Positions 1-13,900 of a stretch of DNA of 64,000 nt are shown piece by piece (position 1 is the first letter of the stretch; the number at the start of each line of letters is the position of its first letter). The translations under genes were made by a program, and so were the position numbers. The DNA lies in contig OU612070.1 in NCBI GenBank assembly GCA_914767715.1, positions 9,379,501-9,443,500 on the forward strand, given 5' to 3'. The stretch comes from Membranipora membranacea (taxonomy: Eukaryota; Bryozoa; Gymnolaemata; Cheilostomatida; Membraniporidae). Under the pieces are notes generated by a model. That model was given only the letters and a program-made list of their open reading frames with translations. It ran no database searches and was not told where the DNA came from.

Positions 1-1940
1 CACTGCCATCCACAGCATCAGTATCAATCTGAGAGAGATCTGAGGCTATCTGAGTGAGGCTATCTGTTAACTCATTGTGATGTAGACAGTGAGATCCAAC
101 ATCCTCAATAATCTGCTCAAACTTAGCTAACTTCACCTGCATAAGGGAAGATGTATCGTTATCAGTCATGATCATATAAATACTCAAGTATTTATTCGTT
201 GATGGAAAAAATCTACAGTGATGTTTGAAGACGACTTTTATTGATGACACACATATTTTGACTTTGTCATTATCAAGCTTTATTGAGCACAATAATTCAT
301 GTCAGCTGGCGAAGTTCAAACGGCACTAGTAGCTATCGACTAAATGAGGATACAGATGGGGAGTTCTCTGCTTTCATTCAAAAAAGAGACAACTTCTAGT
401 GCTATAACAAATTTCATATATACTATGTTTTTCATAACTTTACGATTTTTATATTGCTCTGTAAATATGGTCCTGGGATTGGGTCTGAAGTTATAAAATC
501 ACTAATAGCCGACATGATATAACTTGTTTCACTCTGCATCTTTTCTCACCTTGACATTCGAGAGAGCAGTATTATACTGTATCTCAGGTGTATTGACTGG
601 CTTTTCAAAGGTTATACCCCGTGGTCTAAGACTCTGTGTCAGAGCTTTGAGGTCAGATAACTTTTTACCGCTCTCACTCAATTCACCCTCACACTCCTGG
701 AAAAAAAAATAATTATGAAAAAAATCACTTGATGACTAAGCTTATGGGCATGAATATGGCCATCAATACCCGTTAGTTCTCAATAGAGCCACTGAAAGCG
801 CAGATTTTAATTTCCACTTTTGTCAAAACAAAAATAATTAGGCAGTAAATAAATAAACTAGTTATGAAATCAGAATTTACGACAAAGTTCAAATGTAAGC
901 ATGGTCAAGTTTGTCAGGTTGCTGCAATTTGTGCACACATGCCAGAGGTGCGACCAGTGCCAGAAAGAAGTCAACAAACAATTTTTCACAACAGGCTCAC
1001 CTTAAGTTGATCGATGGCTTCTCCGAGCTGTAGTTGACTAGGAATAGAACTATACTGAGATAATGTGTCTTCTGCCTTCTTCACTGTAGAGGTGATTGTG
1101 GCATACAACTCATCACATTCCTACAAACAGACAGACAGTTAAGTTGAGGCGGGCTTGAATGTCAGTTTTTGGGGAAGGTGTGAATAGTTTGCCAATCAAA
1201 AGATTCAAATTAATGTTCAGGACAGTTCTGAAGGACATCAATATAGTGGATAAAAAGGCTCCATGGTAAACTTATACTGTTACCAGGACTACGTGGTTTA
1301 CCAAGCACAAAGAAATCAGCTGTATATTGTTCTGACCTTGAGTTTAGTGACATAGTCATCTAGAAGGGCTAGTTTCTGTTTGATCTCCGTTTTAGCCTGA
1401 TCCAGCTCTATGTTAGCATTATTGAGGTCATGCTTGATAGATGTTTGACCTTGTAGGCTGGTATGTTGAATAACTACATCAGCAAGGGAGGTAACTCTCT
1501 GTAGAGGCTCGGCTGTATCGAGGTTCTCACTGATCACCTGTCATAAAAGAGCATCAAATATTGAAAAGCAGAAAAATAAAGTTCACATAAATAATCGCCA
1601 CGTATCCGAAAAGTTGTGCGATAGAAAATATTTCTAGGAGTCATCAAAATATGTTTGCTATTCTTTGCATCTTCATGCATCGCGAAACCCACAACATTCC
1701 TGTTCCAACTTTCACATTTTCCCCATGAAAAACATAGAGCTACAAGACAATGCTATAGTTAGATATTTCTGTAGTACACACCTGTAGTTTGAGCCTGTGA
1801 GCCTCCACATGGCTGAGATTACCAGAAGGATCCATCTTTACTTGAGATTTCTGTTTCTGTAGCCATCTATTGACATCATCCATACCATTATCTAAGTCTC
1901 TGTGCTCAGATACTAGCGACTCACATTGTTCAACTCGGTC
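1..1940 (-). CDS. SYNE: Nesprin exons 43-47: rod segment, cut by window edge
   Basis: Exons are 1940-1782, 1537-1337, 1120-1001, 696-550 and 136-1 (last one open at the edge). MDDVNRWLQKQKSQV in the first is spectrin-like. The remainder is Ser/Thr/Gln-rich helix. All five exons begin in phase 0. The frame stays open to base 1, so the coding sequence continues to the left. Confidence 0.85.
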
Positions 1941-4900
1941 CTATCGACAGGGGAGATAATATCTAATTACAATCATCACGCTCTCAATCTTCCAAATATA
2001 ATGCTAAACAACAAGTCTTTATGTAGTCTAAGAAAGGAGCTACGTTCAAGCTTGGTTCCAGCCTTACTGGTCTTGAGATTCAGTTCGTACCACACGCATA
2101 ACAAAGTACAAGTAGTTAGGTATAAACACCCTCAAAATATCTTTTATCAGATCACTACCACGATTATGTAGTTATGATTGAGTTTAGTACGTACAACAAG
2201 ATGAGATATTCATGTTGGTGATCAACCAAAAACAGAGGGGCAGCTCCCCTATGTTTTCATCAAATTTTGTTTGATGAAACGGAAATGTGAAAAACACTGA
2301 AATATATTGAAAACAAAATTAAGAGAAACAGTTTAGTGTTAACACAGCTAAACAGTTAAGACACATAATCATGATTTGCAAACTCTTCATTCAAAGGTTA
2401 CCCTAACATCACGCAGACAGCCCACCACCAAGTTACGTCAGTACTGAGCAACTGTTAGTATGATGCAGTAGACCCCACAAACAGCAGCTGTGTGCTTCAT
2501 ATTCATTCTTACCTTACAAATCTGAACGGTTGTCTCATAAGCAGCCACGAGGGCCGTACAGGAAGCAGAGGGCGCTGCCTGCAGTTCGCTATCTCTATCA
2601 CAGACGGAATCAATATGGCGTCTATGTGACTGCACATCAGCAAGCATGGCCTAAACACATGACCACCAATAAGCTAACATTCATCACTGCATCAGGTTAT
2701 GCCTTGTAAACGATTGGCGGCGAGTTTAGTTACACAAGCTAGATAGACAGCTAATGCAAAGATCACCAATCTTGACACGCTTTGTTAGTGGGGTGGGTTT
2801 CTCCACCCCCCATCACCAAAGTTTGTCAAGTCCAGCTAATGCAAAGATTGGTAGGATCAGTACTCAGTAAAATATGTGACAAAGAAAGTAAGACAGGACA
2901 ACTCAGAATCAGTTCAGAATAGAAAATCAACTATATAGAACTAATTTATTCGAGAAAACATGGAAAATAGAACTAGAATCAATCTGAAATAGAGATTGCT
3001 ATTTTGTCTTTGTCAGCCTGTTCAACTTTCTTTGTTGGCATACAGAATTGGGAACAGTCAGTTTATGTTTAGTCAGTTTGTTGGGTGAAAGAAGATTGCT
3101 AGATAGAGAATTGAAGCTTCACTTCAAAGCAACAGAGCATCAATTCACTGCAGAGCCAAACACATAATATAATAAGTATTTCAATATTGAAAAATGGTTT
3201 GGCCTCTCTCTCTCTCTCTCTCATGTCTTATGGTTGGGTGTACTGAACACAACCCAGCATGGTACTCCTCTTTTGGAATTTCCAACGTAGGCTTTTCTGC
3301 TGGTTTGCATGTCCAGTTCAAATTGCCAACCGACTATAGTAATAATAGTATTTTATTTCAAATCAGTTGGCATTTCTGGCACAGTAACAATTAGTGATGG
3401 AGAAAATAACTAAACCAGTTGATAAACTATACGCAGCTCAATCCAAACACATATCGATTTTTAGAGCTATGTCGGAAATTCCAGAAGTGCATTATCAGAG
3501 TTTCTGTGACGGGCTCTGTTGCTATTAGTATGATTTACATGCCAGTCCAGGGGGAGATAAGTAGTAATTACCTGACATTCCGAGAGTTGCTCCTGTTTCT
3601 CGACCAGAGTACCTTTGTCTGGTAACGGCGCCTCAAGTGTTTTATTGACCTCATCTAACCACTGTTTCAACTGATTATATGAATCATCATAAGACAACCT
3701 AAAGAGTAAAGTGTGGAATGTACATTAGACAGGGTTTGAACTAGTTTGCCTGCATTTGGAGTTGCTCCCCCTGTGGCTTATCAGTGGAAGGGGAGCAAAC
3801 CAGAAGGCAGGCCAACTGGATCAAACTTGATCTAAATGTACATGTAAGTAAAAGTGAGCAGGTAGATGTGACGACAAAAGTTGGCAGAAACGACCTAGAT
3901 CCTGAATTTTGATTAATTTAGTGGGTGTTATGAATGAGGCCGTCTGACAGTGATTACAGAGTAATCGCATTTTAATCACGTCCTGACAGTACCAGATGAC
4001 GTGTGAATAAATAAGTCAGGTACTTAATCAGTGATTTTTCATTTTGTTTTGACTCTCATTCCAACTCACCACTGAGACTTTATCTTGTCCAGCTCTGCTA
4101 CTTTCTGCTTTCTCGCTTCGTTAACTGCAGCTAGTCGAGTTTTTATCGTGGTGACAGTTTTATCGATGACATCCTGACTGTCTGGGCTGGCCGACTTCAC
4201 CAAGTCTGAAAACTCCAAAAGCTTACGAAATTCTGAGTTCCCTTGGTGGATGTCAGCATCTAGTTTCTGTGAAATACATGCATTGAATGAAGGATATATA
4301 CTCCATTCAAAGTTTATTGTTGCATTATGGGTTATAGATGGCAAAATGGTTTGCATGAACGACATTGCAAACCCAGGTGATTTTTGCAATTTTAGCTTTT
4401 AAGGTCATAACATGAATTGTATCTAGGGTTTTCGAACAAAAATGAAACTGAAACGAAACAGAAAAACTAATGCTTTTCAAAATGTTTTGACCATAATATA
4501 CAACAATGCACCAGAATGATGCAAATAAGATTTGAAAAATTCCCATCTTCAATAATGTCATCACTTACATCAGTGACTTCTAACTGAGATAGAAGCATGT
4601 CTTTACTGTCCAGTCTCTGTCCTAGCTGTGAGATCGCCTCCTCCGCTAATGCAGTCCTATGTAGTAAGGATTGAGAATACTCCTCAAAAGCATTCTGGTT
4701 CCTCATTGCTGACTCATGTGACGTTACGGCATTCTATAAATAGTATATTATATTATGTTACATGTAATATATAATATATACAATATCATATATGATAGGA
4801 TACTACAACTCATCCTTGATCTCATGATCTGATAAAATCAGCCGGAACGCGACACAGTTCTGTATGCATATTATCCCTATTTTTTTTTATTCTTACATCC

Positions 4901-7900
4901 TTATATTACATGAAATAAGTAGCAATATAACTTCATAATTTAGTTTGCTTAGGTGATATATATTCACTTCCTTAGTACACTCAATACATCACAAAATCTT
5001 TGAAACTTCGGGATAATGCAACTTTCTAATGAGGAGAGTTACTACTGCTTGCCTGTTCAAATTTAAAATTCTATACAAGCAACGGATCAAAGTAACCCAT
5101 TGACAGTGAGGATTGTGATATTTACCTGGATAGCCTGAGAGAGTTGTGAGATTTTAGCTCTGTGTTTGGACACAGCATCAATAGCCTGAGTTTGTTCGTC
5201 AGGACAATGCACAGCCTGAGCTAAGGCTGAGGTAGTGCTGTATTCTGTCTCAAGTTCATCTAATGTTACCTTCAGCTCCTATATAGAGACAGAGAGAGAT
5301 TTGTTATGCACTGATATGCACTGATTTGCACTGGTGTGCACTGATATGCACTGAAATGCACTGACATGCACTGACATGCATTGATATGCACTGATATGCA
5401 TTGATAGACTTGAAAAAGGAGCTGAGAAATTTAACTTTATTTGGTCCTTTAGTGGCGCCTAATGCTGAGTCCAACACATTTTAACATAGTGCTTATGTGT
5501 CCACACATGCACTTGCTTTGTGTATTTGAATAAAATACAGAAACGCCAAATGTTCATCGCTTTGGTGGAAGGAGAGGGGACAACATATCCACTAAACAGA
5601 ATTTGTTCATAAGAGCTATCAATTAACCTCTCTTGCCTGCCCTCTTTTGTTACGATACACACATCTGCTGTATCAATCTACAAAGTCCTAGTGGTGTCTA
5701 GCCTGCACCTATGTCCATGTCCATGTCCATGTCCATGTCCATGTCCATGTCCATGTCCATGTCCATGGCCATGTCCATGTCCATGTCCATTTCCATGTCC
5801 ATGTCCATTTCCATGTCCATGTCCATGTCCATGTCCATGTCCATGTCCATGTCCATGTCCATGTCCATGTCCATGTCCATGTCCATGTCCATGTCCATGT
5901 CTATGGCTTTGCGATCTTTACCTGCAGTTTATCAGTTTGATGCTGTTTAGCTTGTTTGAAGAACGGTATCTCTGTGAGGTTCTGTAAGCTATCACTGATC
6001 TGTTTGAGATCAGAGTTGAGATTACCACTAGACTGTGTAAACTCATCCACCTCCACCTGCCACTGTTCATGATCAACTCTGTAAATACAATACAACATGA
6101 TACAATACAATACATCAAGAGACTAAGATACTACGGGATCAACTTGTACAGAGTTATTAGAGGGAGAACAATGTTTCTGGATATCTCCCTTTTTGACACT
6201 AAGTTTTTTGTTTTGAGGTAAAAATAAAGTAAGAGAATTATGAAGGTTACTTGAATACCTAGAGTTATATAATAAATCAATATGCATCCATCGAACAGAG
6301 AACGAATGAATAACTTTATAGCTCATGATTCACAAAGAGTATGCGATTCGAAAGAAATAATTCAGTTTAGAATCTTTATTCCTGAAGATCCGTTGTCATA
6401 GTCTTTTACCTGGATTGTTCGAGCTGTTTCCTGATGGTCTCCATCTTGCCACGAGCTTTGTTAACTTCCTGTTCGGCTCTCTTATCGTCAGGAGTCAGCG
6501 ATTTGAGCACATCTGCCTTTAGCTCCATGTTCTGTACTGCGGCAGCGCTGTGGACGAGCTGAGCCTCAAGGTTACCTATTAGCTGAAGCCTTGCAGCAAC
6601 TGTGTGAGTGTTGTTAGGAGTTGAGGAGCAATCACTTAGGGACTGCTCGTACAGTCGCACATCCCTGCGGAAAAAACGAAATCATTGTAAAAGATACTAT
6701 CATTTCTTTAGCACGTTATGTCAAGCATCCAACCAGGATGATATTGTCTTCCAATTATACAGTAAAATAAATATTAAAAAATTCATAACAAGTATCAGCC
6801 AAATTGACCGAAGAAGTAGTAAGATTGGACAATGCCTAGTTGTCATCAGTTCCATTGATATCATCCAATCCTGAGATCAATGAAATATGAATATCTGTTC
6901 CGCATCCTAAACCTTTACATGTTCATTTACTATTGTATCTATTTATTGTAAATATCTACTCTGCATTCAATACCCTTACAAGAACATTTATTACTGTACT
7001 TCAGTAAATGTACTAACTTAAGATACTGTGACTGCGCCTGGTCGAAGTTGTTGTTAGCCATCTTGTTCAGCGCATTTTGTTTGAGAGCGATAGCTTTAGA
7101 TAAACTGCCCTGAGCTTGATTGAGCGATGCTAACTCTCGCTTGGCCTCCGATGATTCAGGCAGCTTGTACTGTAACAAATATAAACCATTCCTAAATCAT
7201 CGAATGAATTGTGAATGTCATCATAAATGTTATCTTCGCCTTTGGAGATGATACATGTCAGGAATAAATCAGGAGTGTCAGTGAATATCTTTCACATGAC
7301 TGGATTTGTCAAGTTATATTGATCAGTTGCTGATAAAGTATACAAAGTTTTTTTAAAGTAAAAAGAGTATGTACAGTATATAGTGTATATGGAGTATAGA
7401 GTATAAAGAAAGAGTATAGAGTATATAAAGTATGCATACAAAGCGTATAAATTATATTGACTATCTCATATAAACTCATTGATTGTCATGGGTTGGAGTT
7501 TGGCATTACATCCAAATGTTGGTGAGCAGAGAAAAAAGTAAATTCAGGTATATTTGACAGGAACAGATGTATAAACGCGTCTGTTTTTTACATGAGTTAG
7601 TGACAGTTAGGAGCACATACCCTCTCTTCAGCCAGTACTAGCTGATTCTCCAGCTCAGCGGCTCTATCTTTGACTGCTGCTAGCCTTGCTATCGCCTCCT
7701 CACAGTTATCATGTACTCTGAGTAGCGTCGTGTCGTCCTCAGCACTGGGTAAGGTCTGTATAGAGTCGTGTATGTCTGATAGAGCCTGCTGACTCTCAGT
7801 AGCTCCTGTCACCACATCTGTTACTATGTCTGAGAGAAGGAAGATAAGATTAAAAATAAGAATATAATATCTATATATATAAATGTATCATATCAGTAAA

Positions 7901-10900
7901 TAGAATACATTTGAACTTAGAATAAAGATCGAGTTGTAATTTTATCGAATCTTTAAATTCAATCTCGAAATTGATCAGTTTGGCATTTATTGTGCCGGTC
8001 TGTGCGTTTATCAACAGCCAATCTAGATATCACCATTGAGAAGTTAGAATCTAAGAAATACCTGTTAAAAATGATACCATGTATTTGATTCCTTCGCAAA
8101 AACTTTTAGATAAACTATAACAGGTTGACAGGTAGCCTAAAAGAAAATCTTTAGCTATGTATGAATCACAAATGAAGTAAAAACAACATTGTAGACGGTA
8201 AACAAACCATTGACTTGCTGAAGCTCCTGACTAAGTTTTCCATGTCTCTGATTGGCATTGACTAGCCTGCTTTCCAGCTCGGTTATCTTATCATCAAGTT
8301 CTGGTAACTCCCCGACTTGGGTGAGTTCCTGTAGTGACTGACTTTGAACTCTCAGTCTACTCAGAGCATCTCTATAATCGTCCACTCTTGACTGATAGCT
8401 GTCACTCACTTTCACAGCTGTCAACAAACTACCACCTGCTGAATCAACACAGTCCTGTTGCTCCGCCTCCACTGTGCCCAGCCAATCAGAGAGCGATCTG
8501 CTGACAGACTCCGCCTCTCTCCACTTGTCCATTTCTGCCTGAGCTTGCTGCTTTGACTCTCCGAGACTCTAGATAAAGTCACAAAAATTGACAGGTATCA
8601 TCATTAGGCTCAATTACCAACCCTGATATTTTAGAACGATTTCTTTTACACAATATTAATACTAGTTCCCATCTGTATTGCTCAACCAATCACATTGTAC
8701 TTCAATTCTTTCACTATTATAGTTTCTTTTTTTCGTCTTCTTTTCTCCTGTTTTGGCACTAAATATAAAACATTTTCCTTACAATGATTTAGATTGCCAA
8801 AATACGTATTAAAAAAAGGTTGTCAAAATTTTAAGATATATCATTAGCCTCACAATATCAACATGGCCTTACCTGTTCAAATGTGGACCATTGCTGATTG
8901 AGATTAGCTGTAGACAGGCGAAGCTCATCCGGCATGAACTCCGGTAGGAATTGTCTGACCTCTGTCTCGACCTGCTGACCTTTAGCTGTCACATACTCTA
9001 CCTGAAGCTTTTGATTGGATAACGCAGCTTCAAGAGCCTGAGTTAAGAACGGAAAATCTAATAGCATTTTTATCCAGTGAAATCGGACTTACCTGCTCAC
9101 AAAATTTCAATGTGTCGTCAAAAAGAGTAAACAGGAAAGTAGACGGCACAGACAGTGAGAAAATGTTTTGTATACATTTTTATATCCAATGCGGTAGATT
9201 CTTTTAATCATATTCAGGCGGTCGAGAATGAAGCAGCTTCCTCATAGCAGCAAGATAAACTATCTGAATAGTACAAACTACAAACCTGTATCTGTTCGAG
9301 CCTAGCCTGAGCACCTTCCTGAGTAGAAGCTGGTTTATGATTGGCTAACAGCTCCATATTATCAGAGGCTATAGTTTCCAGTTCCTCATACGACTGCTCA
9401 TACACTGACCACAAGTCGACCAGCCTCTTACACTGTTCCTCCTGACTACTGAGAGCAGAGTCCATACCCTCCACCTGTTCGACTGTCTCTGATACTTGAT
9501 TAGATACGTCCCGAGCCCTCGCCTCATCTACTTTAGATAGAGAGGTCAGGCCTTGTTTCATATCCTCCACCTCTCGGCCTTTGATTCTCCTCACCTATGA
9601 ATTGGTGAAAGATAACAATATGACGGGTTAATTTTTTATTGCTTACAGTTTAATTCTCTAATTCTCCTCACAGATGAAGTAATTCAAGATACAATCATAA
9701 TAATAAGGATTTTGCTGCTTAGAGTCTATAATCTCACTCAGGAAGTTCACTCTTGGCCCATGACTTCCCTAGAGTAGTAATTAATAGCTTGAGTTTGAGT
9801 AATCTAGGTTGGTGATGACTTAAATTCAGCTTCCACACCTAGTTAAGGTGGGAGTTTATACAAAGCAACATGGTCGAGTAAATGTTTGTCAGCCAATGAA
9901 TTTCACTACAGTTACTTTACTTGTCTAAAGCCAGAGCCTGAAGATTCTCTTAAATTTATAATATAAATAAAATATATGCAGTGGTTTCCAAAGAAGGCCA
10001 CGTCATCCATACCTTCTTTCTAGAGACTTGTAGTTCTGACTCGAGGTTTTTGAGATCTGCGATAGTCTTGACTTTTTTGGCGGTTTGTTTGACAAGAGCC
10101 TCTATGCTGCCGATGTTCTGTCTTGTTTCTTCAGCTGTACTGGTCGCTGCCTGTTTGATGTCCTCAGCCTGCTGGGCTGCTGACCTCTTAGAGTTAATTC
10201 TCTCATCTACAGCTGTCATCTCATCGGACAGCTACAAAAAGATTATTTTGGTTGAAAATGTTATTCAATTGTATAAATTTTATTGCAAAATAAATTGAGA
10301 AATCATGGAAAGGCATGGCACTAATTTATTATTTTGAATAAACTCTGTATGATATTATTGAGTTTAAGTTTGAACAGTTCATAGAATGAAGGAAGTAAAT
10401 ATCGTGTCTTTGCTGTCTGTGCAGATCCTTATTATGAACTAGGACACAAAATATAATACAATATTAGAGCACCAATTTCTAAGCTCACCTTTTTGGTATG
10501 GTCATATAGCTCAGTAGCCGGGCCGGACACATTCTCAGTATGTACGACGACTCCTAGAGCTGATACTCTGTCGTCTAGATCCTGAGCTGACTCGAGGCAG
10601 CCGTTCAGTGTACCAACTAAGTCAGCTCTCTCACTCTGCAGGCGAGTCAGTGTGTCTGTGTCTAAATCAGCATGTGATGCCTTAGAGGTCAACCTGCAAT
10701 AAAAGCATAACCGGAGACGTCAAAAGCATGGCGACGACGAAGTTGTGTGTCATTTAATCTGTCAATCAGATATCAGCGAAGAGATAAGAGAATAACATCA
10801 TAGATATACTTAATCAGCTAAATAAGGTAAATATATAACAAACATACAACAGCTTGTTCTGGAGTTGTAGTCTGTTGAGTTGAGTTGATGAGACTAATTA

Positions 10901-13900
10901 TTATTGTCATAAATGTATAAAATGAAGTAGTCTGATGAAGACAAAAATGTGTTTGTGAAATGCCAAAGCAGTTTTCCCAGTGCATGTTAGATATTCATGC
11001 ACTGATTACGACATATCACAATCTTACCTTTTCATATCCGCGTTGACATTGTTATACTGGTCGAATAGCTGACCGAGTCCCTCTAAAGCAGCAGTTTTAT
11101 CTTGTAGTGATTTCTGGGTACCAGCTAGCTGCCCCATTGTCGACTTGATCGACTTATTGTACTCTCTGACTTCTGAGGAAGGAAGAGTTGTCCACGATTT
11201 AAGAAAAGAAGATAACTTTTGAGCTGTTGTCGTAGTGTGTGCACACTCATTCTGTAGATTCTGAAATTGAAACAAATCACAGCACGATAAGAAGAGAATA
11301 ATGGTTGGGGCCTTCAGCTTATCTTATATGAATATATTGGTGACACAGTATTGAGTTTCAAATTTATTTGAACAAAATAAATCATTAGATGACTGACTGG
11401 CTGAGCTGAATGGCTAAGCTTCCACGAGCCAATGCCTAAATAAAGGGTTTTTCTCAGCGTAATGAAACGGATGCAACTCCTAAAATTAATGCAAAATATA
11501 TCAGTAGTGATAACACATAATGACTCATTCTTGTGGCATGAGTGACGGATTGACACATGGCTAGTTCCTCACTCACCTGCACTTGATTGACAGCAGGTTT
11601 TACACTAGTACCAAACACTACATGTACAGGTTCTCTGGCCTTATCCTGCACCTTATTCAGTCCAGTGTTTACTTCTGACTCGAGATCATGAAACTGCTGT
11701 AGTTTTACTCTGTTTTCTGACACAACTGACTTACTCTCCTATAGAATGAATTATCGCTCGGGTAACATGGTAGATGGCAATAAGTAAACCGGGAGCAATA
11801 GGAAATGATTCTGCGGGCTTTTCAATTAAAAAGAACCAAAATCACGACCTGCTAGCATCTTGCTCACAAATCAATCACTAATTGACGGAACCATGTGTGA
11901 GCAATTAGGGAACGAATTTGTCTGATTGAAAGACCAAGTGTGCGATAATTTTGTGCGATGTGATAGTTTACTTTAGTAAAGCATCGCTCATTTTAATTGA
12001 AAGACGTCCCATACTCCCAAACTTTAGGAGTCAATGCGCGTTATAATTCGAACTTGGGCAATAAGAAGTAATGTAATCTTTCACAAAAATTGAAACTGGA
12101 CAGGTCTGATGTTCAGAGACCTTCGCCATTTTGGTAATTCCTATAAATCAAGATTATCTTATATATAACTAAATACCTGCAGATCTGCATGGAGTTTATC
12201 TAGCTGATCTTTGGCTCTTTGAGCTATACTTTCTAAGTTCTCAGACCCGTCTGCGTTAGCATAAGGAGTTGCCTGCTCGATAGCCGCTAGTAAAGAATTA
12301 TACTGTGTACGAGATTCGGCCACCTGAGTCTCCAGATTCTAAAACATTGTATTATATTCCATATTATATTACATATTATTATATATAATATATCATTATA
12401 TTAACAATCGACAGTGTGAAACATTAAATCAGGGTTCATTTGAAACCAAAGATTAGTGAAAGATAAGTTCTCCACACCAACTAACCCAAATCTCCCAAGA
12501 ATGCCAGACTATGGAAATAATCCAAAACACCCTGGTTAGTTGAAATAGAGCTGCATCTTCTACAGCTAATACCAAACATGAGGTTACAGGGTCTCTAGTG
12601 AAAGATTGTCAATTTACAAACTGGTATTTTATGGCAGAATACGATGTGTGATCTATTCTGGAAAACATGGCGGCACGAAACTTAGTATCTAATGACAAAA
12701 TAACGTTATCTACAGACCTGAACCCTCTGAGCGTTACTATGGAGCTGATCGTCTGATAGAGTTGGTCTGATCTCAGCCTGATCTACTTGTTCTCTCAGAT
12801 CTGATAATGTACCACCGACTGTCTTCTGTGACTCACTCACTACAAGGAGGTAATATAATCATTGTACCCAGATGTACAAGGTAATAGATGGTAGAGATTC
12901 ATAGCAATTGGCAAATGATCATGATTATTCATTGAAGTTTTGCTAGCCGAAGTAAAATTGCTTACCAGCATAGGTCATCATTATACACTTTTTTTTGGCA
13001 AACAATGTGACCTGGTAGAAGGTTTTCATAATGTGCCAACAAAAATTATGCAAATTTTGGGGCTAAGAAAATCAGGTAACAGATAGATCAGTGCATCCAA
13101 ATAAAATGACAATTGCATGTTGATATGTTAGACATGGCAAATGGTTCATTTTTGTATATAATGTGTATAAAAAATAAAAGTGTAAATTTTACCTGCAGCC
13201 CACTGTTTTTGAGCGGCACTGCGTAGATTTTTACATTTGCCGGTCATTTTTACAATTGTCTCCCACCGCTTCTCTAGCTGCGAGGGAGGTAACTCTAAAT
13301 CTGATTCGTCTAGCGAGCTCACAGACTCACAGGCCTGTACAAATAACTCATCATAGCTGTCACACTCTGTCATAAAATTCTACAAAACAAATATCAGGTA
13401 CTGGATCAGAAATCAAGATGTCTTCTTTCCGACCAACAAAGGGATAAAAAGGATGAACTAAGGATGTTTAAATGTCGACTCAATAACGATAAATAGACTT
13501 AAAAATACTTTATATATATATATATATATCGCCTATGATAATATCCTATTTTCCTGTACATTTCAAGTCTGCTACCATGGGATCCAATTTATGAGTGATG
13601 ACTCAAGTTTTAGTGAGATTATCCAGATAAGGAATTAAAAGTGATAAAAAAGTTCAGCTTACCTCAAGAGCTTGACTTAATTCACTAAAGTTTTCCAAAT
13701 TTGAACATTTGAAAGAAGCACCATTTAAGAACGTCTCAGCCTTGTCCATCCAGGCTTGAAGTCGCTGTCAACATAAATATATTATTCCTTTAATACCTTT
13801 ACACAGCACATATAGTGAGATTTTTGAGTAAAAAAAAAAGCTGGATAGGGTCATCCTCTAACACAGCCTATCACATTTATTATAGGATAACCGTAGGCAA

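Noticed and set aside
5691-5987. Overlapping ORFs of Cys-Pro, Met-Ser and Met-Asp dipeptides
   Set aside because: They are translations of the (CATGTC)n array inside an intron; a period of six keeps all frames open.
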